A stretch of DNA of 64,000 nt from an uncultured Paracoccaceae bacterium (GCA_934500835.1 CAKSTR010000002.1:310001-374000); one strand, 5' to 3'. Numbered from the stretch's first letter, positions 8,065 through 17,099 are shown. Notes: generated from the letters alone by a model not told the origin. Numbers and translations: made by a program.

Positions 8065-9165
8065 TTACGTCCTCGGCCGGGTGAAACGCGCGGACCATTT
8101 CATCAGCACGGTCATCAGGATGACGATCAGGACCAGATAGACCATCGCCAGCATGGTGCCGTAACCGACGTTGGAGCGTTCGCGGTATTCGCGGAAGATG
8201 AAGCTGGTCACGGTGTCGGTGGCGCCGCCCGGCCCCCCGCTGGTGATGTTGATGACGATGTCTGCCAGCTTCAGCTTGAAGATCACCCGGATCAGGATCG
8301 CGGTGATCGAGACCGGCAGCATCAAGGGGAAAGTCACCTCCCAGAACGATTTCCAGCCGGTGGCGCCGTCCACGCGGGAGGCCTCCTGCAGTTCCTTGGG
8401 GATCGCCTGAAGGCCGGCCAGCAGCATGATCATCATGAAGGGGATGAAGGTCCAGGCATCCAGGACCATGATGGTGGCCTTGGCCATCCAGCCGGTCTCG
8501 AAGAAGGCGGGGTTCTCGACGCCAAGGGCGCGGGCAAGGCGCGAGACCGGGCCGAAGCGGGCCTCGAGCATCGACTTGCCGATCATCCAGCTGACGGCGA
8601 CGGGCGACAGCATCAGGGGCAGAAGGAAGGCGATGCGAAAGAACTTGCGGGCGCGGATCTGCCCCGAAAGGATCAGCGCAAGGCCAAAGGCGATGGCATA
8701 TTCCACAATGATCGCAAGCACATACCAGACCATATTGGTCAGGGCATTCCAGTAGAACGGATCGCCCCACATCTGCACCAGATTGTCGACACCGTTGAAG
8801 CTGCGCCCCGTGGGGCTGGAGAGGTTCCAGCTGGAGAACGCGATGGCCAGTCCGAACAGGATCGGAAAGACCGTCAGCGAGACCACGAAAAGGGCGGCCG
8901 GTAGCACGAAGAGGGTGCGGCGCCCGGCCTCGCCCCGCACCATCACTTGTGACACGCAAAGACAGATCGCCCAAAGGACATAGGCGTAAAGCGTGGGCCG
9001 CCAGTTGGCGAAGCCGAAATCCTGCGACCCGGTGCTTTGCAGCACCTGTGCCCCGGCCACCGCCGCCAGCACGGCGGCAGAGCCCCAGACCAGCGCCCGC
9101 CCCAGCCGTCGCCGGCCGGCGGTGATGTGGTCGCTGGTGACGATATGCAGAAATTCGCCGCTCAC
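8065..9165 (-). CDS. Carbohydrate ABC transporter permease, MalF type
   Basis: A 366-residue permease. Two N-terminal helices (about 29-47 and 60-77) precede the usual six-helix core, making it longer than a minimal MalF/UgpA protein. The EAA loop is LQEASRVDGATGWKSFWEVTFPLMLP. It is the first permease of the leftward operon, 74 bases after the binding-protein gene. That gap contains a strong hairpin, which may allow lower expression than the binding protein. Confidence 0.92.
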   Translation of the reverse strand: MSGEFLHIVTSDHITAGRRRLGRALVWGSAAVLAAVAGAQVLQSTGSQDFGFANWRPTLYAYVLWAICLCVSQVMVRGEAGRRTLFVLPAALFVVSLTVFPILFGLAIAFSSWNLSSPTGRSFNGVDNLVQMWGDPFYWNALTNMVWYVLAIIVEYAIAFGLALILSGQIRARKFFRIAFLLPLMLSPVAVSWMIGKSMLEARFGPVSRLARALGVENPAFFETGWMAKATIMVLDAWTFIPFMMIMLLAGLQAIPKELQEASRVDGATGWKSFWEVTFPLMLPVSITAILIRVIFKLKLADIVINITSGGPGGATDTVTSFIFREYRERSNVGYGTMLAMVYLVLIVILMTVLMKWSARFTRPRT

Positions 9166-9187
9166 CCCGGTCGGTCCTTTCGCAAGG

Positions 9188-9217
9188 AGGGGCGCGCGGA
9201 ACGGCCCGCGCGCCCCT
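9188..9217 (-). terminator. Perfect 12-bp intercistronic hairpin between binding-protein and permease genes
   Basis: AGGGGCGCGCGG and its complement pair perfectly around a 6-base loop. There is no T-run on the minus strand, so it looks more like an mRNA-stabilising or attenuating element than a full terminator. This would favour excess binding protein over permease, as known for mal-type operons. Confidence 0.65.
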
Positions 9218-9239
9218 GGTTCATCTGCGCCGGTTCAGC

Positions 9240-10865
9240 TCACATCCCCAGGCTTGCCTTGTAGAGCGCAACCTGGCTGTCGCGGCCGATCTGGTCGGTG
9301 ATCTTCTCCCATGCGGCGGCGATGGCATCCGCGGTTTCCTGCGCCGATTTGTACTGGCCGGAGAAGCCCTTGGCCAATTCGTCCTCGGCCACCGAGTAAT
9401 ACTGGAAGATGCCGGGGATGCGCGGCTCGATCGCGGCATTGGGGTGGTTGTAGCTGTCGAGGTTGGAGCCGAGGAAGTCCTCGATATAGGCCCGGTCGTA
9501 GCCCGCCGCTTCCCATTCGTCATACTGGAAGTGCGAGTTGCGATAGGGCTGGAAGCCCGACGGATAGGCCGAAGTCCAGAGCGACAGGTCCTTGCCGCCC
9601 AGATGGGCCGCCGCCGACCACGCCGCCTTGCGCTTCTTCTCGTCGCCCGTGACGCGGCTGGTGACATAGACCCCCCAGCCGATATAGGCCATCAGCGGGG
9701 CCTCGTTGGCGGTGTCCTCCCAGGCGCCTGCGGCCGAGTTGTAGCGCCGGTCCGAGCCGGGGTTGATGCTGAAGCCGACCACATCGCCCACGACCGACGT
9801 GTCCGAGGTGCGGGCCGAGGCCCCCACGTCGCCCCACCACATCAGCATCGAGCCGGTGCCGGCGAGGAACTGGCTGAAGGCGGTGGTGCCCGGGTCGGCG
9901 TTGATCTGGTCGGGCGGATAGGCGCCGGCCGCGATCAGGTCCATCACGTCCTGGAAGGCCTGCACCCAGCCGGGGTTGTTGACGCGCGGCTTCATCGTTT
10001 CGGGATCGAAAAGCCAGGCGCGGTCGTCGGGGTGTTTGACATAGGCGGTGGCGCGGTTGGCGACGAAATAGAAGCCGAAGCCGCCCCAGCCCTTCAGCGG
10101 GTCAAGGAAGCCGTAGGCCGGCAGGCCGGTCAGCGGATCGGTCTGGCCCTTGATGGCCAGCGTGGCCGCATTGACCTGTTGCCAGGTCGTCGGCACCTCG
10201 GCCCCGCCGATGCCGCCCTCGCCGAAGTAATCCTTGCGGTAGCTGAAGGTGTGGCAGTCGCCGTCGATGGTGACACGGTAGGTCTTGCCGTCCCAGGTGC
10301 CGACCGGGGGTTTGAGGTAGCTGACCAGATCGTCGGCGTCGATCTGGGTCTTCACCCAGTCCGGCATCTCGTCCAGAAGGCCGCGGCCGGCGGTGTCGCC
10401 CTCGAAGGGGGCGCCCATCTCCAGAATGTCGAAATCGACGGTGCCGGTGGCGATGCTTTGCTGCAGCCGGGCGTTGTAGTCGGCTTGCGCCAGGTCGATC
10501 CAGCTGATCTTGGCGCCGGTATAGTTCTCCCAGGGCTTGAGGAAGCCGCGGAACAGAAGGTTGTGCAGGTTCTGGTTGTTCAGACCCATGAAGGTCAGCT
10601 CCACGCCCGCAAATTCGCCTTCCGCCACATTGGCCTTGGTGGCGGCAAGGCACAGCTCGCCCACCTTCTGCCAGTCGGCATCGGTCGGACTGCCCGCGCC
10701 CACGCCCGGAATGGCCAGAATCTGCGCCCGGATGCTGTCCTGCGCCAGCGCCGCGCGCGGCATCATCCCCGCGGGCAGGGCGGCAGCGGCGCCAAGGGCG
10801 GTCGCACCTTTCAGGAAACGCCGGCGGCTCAGCCGGCTGAGATGGTTGTAGAGATCCACTTTCAC
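9240..10865 (-). CDS. Tat-exported extracellular solute-binding protein (large, sugar type)
   Basis: A 541-residue binding protein, larger than usual for family 1 sugar binders (about 400-450). The N terminus carries a twin-arginine signal, LSRRRFLKGATALGAAAALP, cut after AALAQ. GTG 10865 is preferred as the start: GGGAGGA lies 7 bases upstream and the signal then begins VKVDLYNHLS. Motifs such as FLAGTGSMLMWWGD and WQQVNAATLAIKGQ fit the extracellular-solute-binding fold. First gene of the leftward operon, divergent from the ATPase and downstream of the 11066-11077 palindrome. Tat export implies folding before secretion. Confidence 0.9.
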   Translation of the reverse strand: MKVDLYNHLSRLSRRRFLKGATALGAAAALPAGMMPRAALAQDSIRAQILAIPGVGAGSPTDADWQKVGELCLAATKANVAEGEFAGVELTFMGLNNQNLHNLLFRGFLKPWENYTGAKISWIDLAQADYNARLQQSIATGTVDFDILEMGAPFEGDTAGRGLLDEMPDWVKTQIDADDLVSYLKPPVGTWDGKTYRVTIDGDCHTFSYRKDYFGEGGIGGAEVPTTWQQVNAATLAIKGQTDPLTGLPAYGFLDPLKGWGGFGFYFVANRATAYVKHPDDRAWLFDPETMKPRVNNPGWVQAFQDVMDLIAAGAYPPDQINADPGTTAFSQFLAGTGSMLMWWGDVGASARTSDTSVVGDVVGFSINPGSDRRYNSAAGAWEDTANEAPLMAYIGWGVYVTSRVTGDEKKRKAAWSAAAHLGGKDLSLWTSAYPSGFQPYRNSHFQYDEWEAAGYDRAYIEDFLGSNLDSYNHPNAAIEPRIPGIFQYYSVAEDELAKGFSGQYKSAQETADAIAAAWEKITDQIGRDSQVALYKASLGM

Positions 10866-11054
10866 AGTCAGTCCTCCCAATGGCGCCCCTTTTGCCGGAT
10901 GCCGGACGGGGCCTTTCCTTGCGTCGTGACAGGCCGGATGCGCTGCCGGTGCCCGCAAGGGGAATGGTCCCTGCAGGCGATCACGCAATGGCAGGGCCCT
11001 CCCAGTCCCTGCGGCAGCTTGTCCTCGTGGCAAGCTTGGCAAGCCGGGGGAGGA

Positions 11055-11083
11055 CTGTCAAGATTCTAACATGTTAGTATGAT
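11055..11083 (+). promoter_or_regulatory. Divergent control region with second copy of the GntR-type palindrome
   Basis: CTAACATGTTAG at 11066-11077 is a perfect 12-bp palindrome identical to the core at 3012-3023. On the plus strand, CTGTCA (11055-11060) and TATGAT (11078-11083) are spaced by exactly 17 bases, so the palindrome fills the spacer of a candidate promoter for the ATPase operon. On the minus strand, TTGACA (11061-11056) is a candidate -35 for the binding-protein operon. Regulation of both operons by the 3025-3756 regulator is inferred. Confidence 0.72.
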
Positions 11084-11151
11084 CAGCTGATGGACACAGG
11101 CTTCCTGCCTCGACTAGTCTGGCGAAGGACCAAAGGGGGAAGGGCGGGCCG

Positions 11152-12249
<1,098 letters not shown>

Positions 12250-12257
12250 GGGCGGAG

Positions 12258-12305
12258 GCGGGGGCCAGCCCCCGCACCCCCGGGATATTTTCGCCAAGAT
12301 GAAGG
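12258..12305 (+). repeat. Dispersed repeat, locus A: hairpin plus GGATATTT...CCAAGATGAA
   Basis: A 7-bp G/C stem (12258-12264 with 12269-12275) is followed by a C-run and GGGATATTTTCGCCAAGATG, continuing AAGG. It lies between the ATPase and mutarotase genes. Related copies occur at 15317, 18861, 47052 and 55272. Confidence 0.75.
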
Positions 12306-12318
12306 AGGAGGCGGAGCG

Positions 12319-12771
12319 ATGCTGAAGGGAATCGATCACCGGCTGAACGCCGAGGTTCTGGCCTGTCTGCGGGCCATGGGGCATGGCGATGTGCTGATCG
12401 TGGCGGACAGCAATTTCCCGTCCGATTCGGTGGCGCGGGCGACGGTGACCGGCCGCCTGCTGCGGATGGAGAACCTGACCTCGGCCGAGGCGGTGGGGGC
12501 GATCCTCACGGTGCTGCCGCTGGACACCTTTGTCGAGGATTTCGCCGGACGGATGGAGGTGGTCGGGGCCGCCGCCGATCTGCCCCCCGTGCAGGCCGAG
12601 GTGCAGGCGGTGATCGACCGGGCCGAGGGCCGGCCGCGTCCGATGGTCGGGGTCGAGCGTTTCGCCTTCTACGACATGGCGCGGCAGGCCTATGCGGTGA
12701 TACAGACGGGCGAGCGCCGGTTCTACGGCTGCTTCATGTTCCGCAAGGGCGTGATTCCACCCGACGCCTGA
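12319..12771 (+). CDS. RbsD/FucU-family sugar mutarotase
   Basis: A 150-residue protein matching the FucU branch: it opens MLKGIDHRLNAEVLACLRAMGHGDVLIVADSNFP, where the conserved His (near 21) and Asp act in anomer conversion, and has a late FYDMARQAYAVIQTGERRFYGCF. Such proteins interconvert sugar anomers or pyranose/furanose forms before phosphorylation. A GGAGGAGGCGGAG stretch precedes the ATG. It sits between the ATPase and ribokinase genes, consistent with preparing the sugar for a kinase. Confidence 0.92.
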   Translation: MLKGIDHRLNAEVLACLRAMGHGDVLIVADSNFPSDSVARATVTGRLLRMENLTSAEAVGAILTVLPLDTFVEDFAGRMEVVGAAADLPPVQAEVQAVIDRAEGRPRPMVGVERFAFYDMARQAYAVIQTGERRFYGCFMFRKGVIPPDA

Positions 12772-12794
12772 AAGCCGCAGGAAAGGCCGCCCGC

Positions 12795-13724
12795 ATGAAA
12801 CCCATCGTCATCCTTGGCATCTTCGTCGCCGACACCGCCTATCGCGCGGAACGGCAGCCGAAGATGGGCGAGACCATCCTTGGCGAAAGCTTCGCGCTTG
12901 GCCCGGGGGGCAAGGGGTCGAACCAGGCAGTCGCGGCCGCCATGGCCAGCGGGCCGGCGGGCCGCAAGGTGCATTTCATCACCCGGCTTGGCCGCGACGA
13001 CTTCGCCGCCATCGCCCGCGCGACGTGGGCCAGGGCCGGGGTGGTGCCGGACGTGACCGAGGACCCCGAAAGCTATACGGGCGCGGCCTATATCTTCCTT
13101 GAGGCGGCAACCGGCAACAATGCCATCATCGTGGCCCCCGGCGCCGCGGCGCGGATCACCGCAGCGGATGTCGAGGCCCGCGCCGATCTGATCCGCGGTG
13201 GTGCGGCCTTCGTCACCCAGCTGGAACAGCCGGTCGAGGCGGCGCTGCGCGGCCTGCAGATCGCGCGGGCGGCAGGGGTGACCACGATCCTGAACCCGGC
13301 TCCGGCGGCGGACCTGTCTGACGAGATGCTGGCACTTTGCGACTACATCACCCCCAACGAGACCGAGGCCGAGGCGCTGACCGGCATCGCCGTGACCGAC
13401 CCGGCCAGTGCGGACCGCGCGGCCGGGGCGCTTCTGGCCCGCGGGGTCGGCGCGGTCGTCGTCACCCTGGGCGGCAATGGCGCGCTTTATCGGGACGCGA
13501 GGCGCAGCCTGCATGTGCCGGTCATCAGCGCAGGCCCGGTGGCCGAAACCACCGGCGCAGGCGATGCCTTCAACGGCGGCTTCACGGTCGCGCTGTGCGA
13601 GGGCCGCGACGTGATCGAGGCCGTCCGTTTCGGCTGCGCCACCGCCGGCATTTCGGTCACCCGCAAGGGCACGGCGGGATCGATGCCCTCGCGCGACGAG
13701 ATCGCCGCCCTTCTGGCCCGCTGA
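12795..13724 (+). CDS. Ribokinase-like PfkB-family sugar kinase
   Basis: A 309-residue PfkB-fold kinase. The N-terminal GPGGKGSNQA (near 37-45) and C-terminal ETTGAGDAFNGGF, with catalytic Asp near 257, are intact; PNETEAEALTG is the usual middle motif. Length equals that of classical ribokinase. It follows the mutarotase by 23 bases and ends the rightward operon. Phosphorylation of ribose or a related pentose in the cytoplasm is likely. Co-occurrence with an FGGY kinase in the same putative regulon suggests that two sugars or two moieties are released. Confidence 0.9.
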   Translation: MKPIVILGIFVADTAYRAERQPKMGETILGESFALGPGGKGSNQAVAAAMASGPAGRKVHFITRLGRDDFAAIARATWARAGVVPDVTEDPESYTGAAYIFLEAATGNNAIIVAPGAAARITAADVEARADLIRGGAAFVTQLEQPVEAALRGLQIARAAGVTTILNPAPAADLSDEMLALCDYITPNETEAEALTGIAVTDPASADRAAGALLARGVGAVVVTLGGNGALYRDARRSLHVPVISAGPVAETTGAGDAFNGGFTVALCEGRDVIEAVRFGCATAGISVTRKGTAGSMPSRDEIAALLAR

Positions 13725-13742
13725 CAGGCGATTTTTACAAAA

Positions 13743-13771
13743 CCGTCACAATCAAGTTACATAACCGTAGC
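13743..13771 (+). promoter_or_regulatory. Probable Pho box upstream of phoU
   Basis: Three heptamers resembling CTGTCAC occur at exact 11-bp spacing: CCGTCAC (13743), AAGTTAC (13754) and CCGTAGC (13765), separated by 4-base spacers. This is the architecture of PhoB-binding direct repeats. It lies 62 bases upstream of phoU, so phosphate-starvation control of phoU-phoB is likely. Confidence 0.65.
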
Positions 13772-13832
13772 ATGCCCATGGCAAATGGGTCATGCCGTAC
13801 GGTTCTGCCGTCCGGTCCGGGTGAGGTCAGGA

Positions 13833-14537
13833 ATGCAGCAAGCACATATCCGCAGCCGTTTCGATGTGGAACTCGAGGCCGTGCAGGCCCGGGTCATGAA
13901 ACTGGGTGGCCTGGTGGAGGCGGCCCTTCTTGATGCCGCCGAGGCGCTGGAACAGCGCGATCAGGCGCTGGCCGACCGGGTGCGTCTTGGCGATGTCGCC
14001 ATCGACGCGCTGGAGGAAGAGATTCAGACCGATTGCGCCCGTCTGCTGGCGCTTGAAGCCCCCGCCGCCAGCGATCTGCGGCTGGTGCTTTCGGTCATGC
14101 GGATCGCGGCGGCACTGGAACGCGCGGGCGATTACGCCAAGAACCTTGCCAAGCGCACGCTGGTCCTGCTGGCGATGCCCGCGGTCGGCACCTCGGGCGG
14201 GGCGGTGCGGCGGATGGCCAAGGCGGTGGTCGCCATGCTGTCGGACGCGCTGGACGCTTATGTCGCCCGCGACGCCGCCCGCGCCGATGAGGTCCGCCAC
14301 CGCGACCATGAGATCGACCAGCTCTACAACGCGCTCTTCCGCGAATTCCTGACCTATATGATGGAAGACCCGCGCAACATCACCGCCTGCATGCACCTGC
14401 ATTTCATCGCCAAGAACATCGAACGGGTGGGCGACCATGCAACCGGCATTGCCGAGCAGGTGATCTACCTCGTGAATGGCCAGATGCCCGACGCGGCGCG
14501 GCCGAAGATGGATTCGACGGGGCTGGCCTCGGACTGA
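13833..14537 (+). CDS. phoU: Phosphate signalling complex protein PhoU
   Basis: A 234-residue all-helical protein with two PhoU repeats. The metal-binding signature E-x-A-x-D-Y-A-K (AAALERAGDYAKNLAKRT, near residue 95) recurs as KNIERVGDHATGIAEQVIY near 200. The start at 13833 is chosen because a GGTCAGGA stretch precedes it and homologues begin just before a helical MQQAHI-type segment. It dampens PhoR/PhoB signalling with the Pst transporter. Next gene is phoB, 24 bases on. The pst genes usually found upstream are absent here. Confidence 0.95.
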   Translation: MQQAHIRSRFDVELEAVQARVMKLGGLVEAALLDAAEALEQRDQALADRVRLGDVAIDALEEEIQTDCARLLALEAPAASDLRLVLSVMRIAAALERAGDYAKNLAKRTLVLLAMPAVGTSGGAVRRMAKAVVAMLSDALDAYVARDAARADEVRHRDHEIDQLYNALFREFLTYMMEDPRNITACMHLHFIAKNIERVGDHATGIAEQVIYLVNGQMPDAARPKMDSTGLASD

Positions 14538-14561
14538 GGCGGCTACAGAAGGAGAAAGACG

Positions 14562-15254
14562 ATGGCGCAGGGCGAAAGGCCGGTTGTGCTTCTGGTCGAG
14601 GATGAACCGGCGCAGCGCGAGGTTCTGGCCTACAACCTGGATGCCGAAGGCTTCCGCGTGGTCCCCGCCGACAATGGCGAGGATGCGATGCTTCTGGTCG
14701 AGGAAGAGGGGCCGGACATCATCATCCTTGACTGGATGATGCCGAAACTCTCGGGCATCGAAGTGTGCCGCCGGCTGAAGATGCGCCCCGAGACGCGCAG
14801 CATCCCGATCATCATGCTCTCGGCCCGGGCCGAAGAGGTGGACCGGATCCGCGGGCTTGAAACCGGGGCCGATGACTACGTGATCAAACCCTATTCGGTG
14901 CTGGAACTGATGGCGCGCGCCCGCGCGCAGCTGCGCCGGGTGCGGCCCTCCTCGGCGGGGGTGGTGCTGGAATGGGGCGACATCCGGCTCGACCCCGAAA
15001 CCCACCGCGTCTACCGCGCCGACAAGGTGCTGAAGCTCGGCCCGACCGAATTCCGCCTTCTGACCGCGCTGATCGAAAAGCCGGGCCGGGTCTGGAGCCG
15101 GGAGCAACTGCTCGACAGGGTCTGGGGCCGCGACATCTATGTCGACACCCGCACTGTCGATGTGCATGTCGGCCGGCTGCGCAAAAGCCTGATGGCCCAT
15201 GGCGGCGAAGACCCGCTGCGCACCGTGCGCGGCGCCGGCTACGCCCTGGGGTAA
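14562..15254 (+). CDS. phoB: Phosphate regulon response regulator PhoB
   Basis: A 230-residue OmpR-family regulator. The receiver domain has the acidic pair VEDEP, phosphoacceptor D57 in IIILDWMMPKLSG, and K in DDYVIKPYS. The C-terminal winged helix (about 130-228) has KLGPTEFRLLTALIEKPGRV, WSREQLLDRVWG and TRTVDVHVGRLRKSL, a very PhoB-like sequence. AGAAGGAGAAAG lies before the ATG. It activates phosphate-starvation genes, probably including its own operon. No phoR sensor gene is visible here. Confidence 0.95.
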   Translation: MAQGERPVVLLVEDEPAQREVLAYNLDAEGFRVVPADNGEDAMLLVEEEGPDIIILDWMMPKLSGIEVCRRLKMRPETRSIPIIMLSARAEEVDRIRGLETGADDYVIKPYSVLELMARARAQLRRVRPSSAGVVLEWGDIRLDPETHRVYRADKVLKLGPTEFRLLTALIEKPGRVWSREQLLDRVWGRDIYVDTRTVDVHVGRLRKSLMAHGGEDPLRTVRGAGYALG

Positions 15255-15316
15255 GACTCAGGTTTCCGAAGAAAAATCAGATCGCTCCCGGCAAGCCTGT
15301 GGCGCAGGCCGGGCTT

Positions 15317-15365
15317 TTCATCTTGGCCGAAATATCCTCAGGGGGTTTGGGGGCAGAATGCCCCC
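15317..15365 (-). repeat. Dispersed repeat, locus B (inverse orientation)
   Basis: On the minus strand a GGGGGCA/TGCCCCC hairpin (15349-15365) is followed by GGATATTTCGGCCAAGATGA. It occupies the 272-base gap between phoB and the dipeptidase gene, which otherwise contains nothing I can recognise. Confidence 0.75.
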
Positions 15366-15526
15366 ATCCGGCCGACCGCAGCCACAAGCCGCCCCGCCAG
15401 CCGCCACGAAAGGCACGCGGCGGCAGCCGCTCCTCCGGATTGTGGATCCCGCAGGGGAGGAGCAGGGCTTGCCATTCCCGGCTCCGGGGGATGAGATGGC
15501 GCCGCGACATTCCCGAGGAGCCCCCG

Positions 15527-16585
15527 ATGCAATTGGTATTCGACGGTCACAACGACCTTCTCTTGCGCCTTCACCTTGCGCCCGACCGGCGCGAGCAGAT
15601 CTTCCTGACCGGCGAAGGCAAGGGCCATCTCGATCTGCCCCGGATGCAGGCGGGCGGATTCGCCGGCGGGCTGTTCGCGATCTACGTGCCCTCGCCGCAT
15701 GACGGCGACGACATCGACTTCATGGCCCTGATGGACAACCCGCCCTATGATCTGCCCTTGCCCGATCTGATCGAGGCCCCGGCCGCCATCGGTCCGGCGA
15801 TGCATCAGGCCGGGCTTTTCCACTGGATGCAGCGCGCCTCCGGCGGGGCGTTCCGCGGCTGCCGCAGCGTGGCCGAGATCCGGGCGGCGGTCGAGCCCGG
15901 CGCAGTGGCGGGCGTGTTGCACATGGAAGGGGCCGAGGCGATCGGGCCCGACCTTGACGCGCTGCATCTCTTCCATGCCGCCGGTCTGCGCTCGCTTGGA
16001 CCGGTGTGGTCGCGCCCGACCATCTTCGGCCATGGCGTGCCCTTCCGCTACCCCGGCGATCCCGAGACCGGCGAGGGGCTGACCGAGGCCGGCAAGGCGC
16101 TGGTCCGCGAATGCAACGGGCTGCGGATCATGCTGGACCTGAGCCACCTCAACGCGGCCGGCTTCCGCGATGTGATGGCGATCTCGGATGCGCCGCTGGT
16201 CGCCACCCATTCCTGCGCCCATGCCATCTGCCCCTCGACCCGCAACCTGACCGACTGGCAACTGGATGCCATTGCCGAAACCGGTGGCATGGTGGGGCTG
16301 AACTTCGCCACCTGCTTCCTGCGCCCCGACGGCCGCGAAAGCGCCGACATGGGCTGGGACGTGATGATGCGCCACCTCGATCACCTGATCTCGCGGCTGG
16401 GCGAGGACCGGGTCGGCTTCGGCTCGGATTTCGATGGCGCCACGATGCCGCAGGGGATCGGCGACGTCACCGGTCTGCCCCGTCTGGTTCAGGCCTGCCT
16501 TGACCACCAATATGGCGATGCGCTGGTCGAAAAGCTGGCCTTCGGCAATTGGATGCGGGTGCTGGAAACGACCTGGGGCGCTTGA
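15527..16585 (+). CDS. Membrane-type dipeptidase, peptidase family M19
   Basis: A 352-residue zinc dipeptidase. Family motifs are intact: the N-terminal DGHND (metal-binding H and D), LHMEGAEAIG (bridging Glu), LDLSHLN, ATHSCAHAICPSTRN (His ligands) and GSDFDGA. No signal peptide is visible, so the product is probably cytoplasmic, as for many bacterial members. ATG 15527 has CGAGGAG upstream and the frame before it is low-complexity. It hydrolyses dipeptides, possibly including D-residue or beta-lactam-like substrates. It stands alone between phoB and the hemP region. Confidence 0.9.
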   Translation: MQLVFDGHNDLLLRLHLAPDRREQIFLTGEGKGHLDLPRMQAGGFAGGLFAIYVPSPHDGDDIDFMALMDNPPYDLPLPDLIEAPAAIGPAMHQAGLFHWMQRASGGAFRGCRSVAEIRAAVEPGAVAGVLHMEGAEAIGPDLDALHLFHAAGLRSLGPVWSRPTIFGHGVPFRYPGDPETGEGLTEAGKALVRECNGLRIMLDLSHLNAAGFRDVMAISDAPLVATHSCAHAICPSTRNLTDWQLDAIAETGGMVGLNFATCFLRPDGRESADMGWDVMMRHLDHLISRLGEDRVGFGSDFDGATMPQGIGDVTGLPRLVQACLDHQYGDALVEKLAFGNWMRVLETTWGA

Positions 16586-16643
16586 AGATCAGGCACTTGC
16601 TGCGGGGCGGGGGATTTTTTGCTGCAGGGGCATTGGCCGGCGC

Positions 16644-16659
16644 TTGACAAAGGTTATCA
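16644..16659 (+). promoter_or_regulatory. Candidate iron-responsive operator (TGA-N9-TCA) upstream of the hemP operon
   Basis: TGACAAAGGTTATCA at 16645-16659 fits TGA-N9-TCA, the RirA-type iron-responsive motif of alphaproteobacteria. It overlaps a TTGACA -35-like element at 16644. It lies about 85 bases before the small ORF that precedes hemP, a gene typically repressed by iron. Confidence 0.6.
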
Positions 16660-16741
16660 ATTTAGTCAGGAATAATCTCATGACCGAGCCAGTTCCCCGT
16701 CGCGGGCAAGCCAGGTGTTCCCTGCCCCGATGGAGAGCCTC

Positions 16742-16894
16742 ATGTTCCCGCAACAGCCGCGGCTTGATCTGCCGCCTGCCGCCTCGGCCGGTGTCGTCGA
16801 CCTGCTGACCCGCGCGGTCTCCGGCCTCTATGAAGGGTTGATGCCCGGTGCCCGGCTGGAGGCGCTGATCGACCATCTGGAGATGCGGAAATGA
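16742..16894 (+). CDS. Small ORF of unknown function coupled to hemP
   Basis: A 50-codon frame beginning MFPQQPRLDLPPAASAG and ending EALIDHLEMRK. GGAGAG lies 5 bases before the ATG, and its stop overlaps the hemP start as ATGA. That arrangement, plus the iron-box-like site upstream, argues that it is translated. It has no membrane segment or cysteine. The function is unknown to me. A leader controlling hemP translation is an alternative. Confidence 0.6.
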   Translation: MFPQQPRLDLPPAASAGVVDLLTRAVSGLYEGLMPGARLEALIDHLEMRK

Positions 16895-17061
16895 ACGCAC
16901 GCGCCGAACCTTTCCTGACCCCCTGGCTGACCGCCGATGCCACCCCCGTGCACGAGGCCCGCGTGCTGACCGAAGGTGGCAGCCTTGCCCGGATCGACCT
17001 TGACGGCCAGATCTACACGCTGCGCATCACCCGCCAGGGCAAGCTGATCCTGACGAAATGA
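16891..17061 (+). CDS. hemP: Hemin uptake protein HemP
   Basis: A 56-residue protein. The C-terminal half, GQIYTLRITRQGKLILTK, is the hallmark of HemP (H/Q-x-Y-x-L-R-x-T-x-x-G-K-L-I-L-T-K). The upstream VLTEGGSLARIDLDG also fits. Members of the family act with outer-membrane haem uptake and have been described as regulators of haem receptor expression. It overlaps the preceding small ORF by 4 bases and is followed by a 10-bp hairpin. No haem receptor gene is present nearby. Confidence 0.88.
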   Translation: MNARAEPFLTPWLTADATPVHEARVLTEGGSLARIDLDGQIYTLRITRQGKLILTK

Positions 17062-17067
17062 TCCGGC

Positions 17068-17099
17068 CTGCCGGACGTGCGCCCTCGCGCGTCCGGCAG
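17068..17099. terminator. 10-bp hairpin after hemP
   Basis: CTGCCGGACG (17068-17077) pairs perfectly with CGTCCGGCAG (17090-17099) around a 12-base loop. It lies between the convergent hemP and moaA genes and probably terminates the hemP transcript; no T-tract is present. Confidence 0.6.

Noticed and set aside
4465..8084. Long plus-strand frames opposite the sugar kinase, peptidase and permease genes
   Set aside because: Low-complexity G/R/H/D/Q-rich translations without motifs, antisense to well-conserved genes.
10866..11042. N-terminal extension of the binding protein upstream of 10865
   Set aside because: It places about 59 residues before the twin-arginine signal; GTG 10865 has a good ribosome-binding site.
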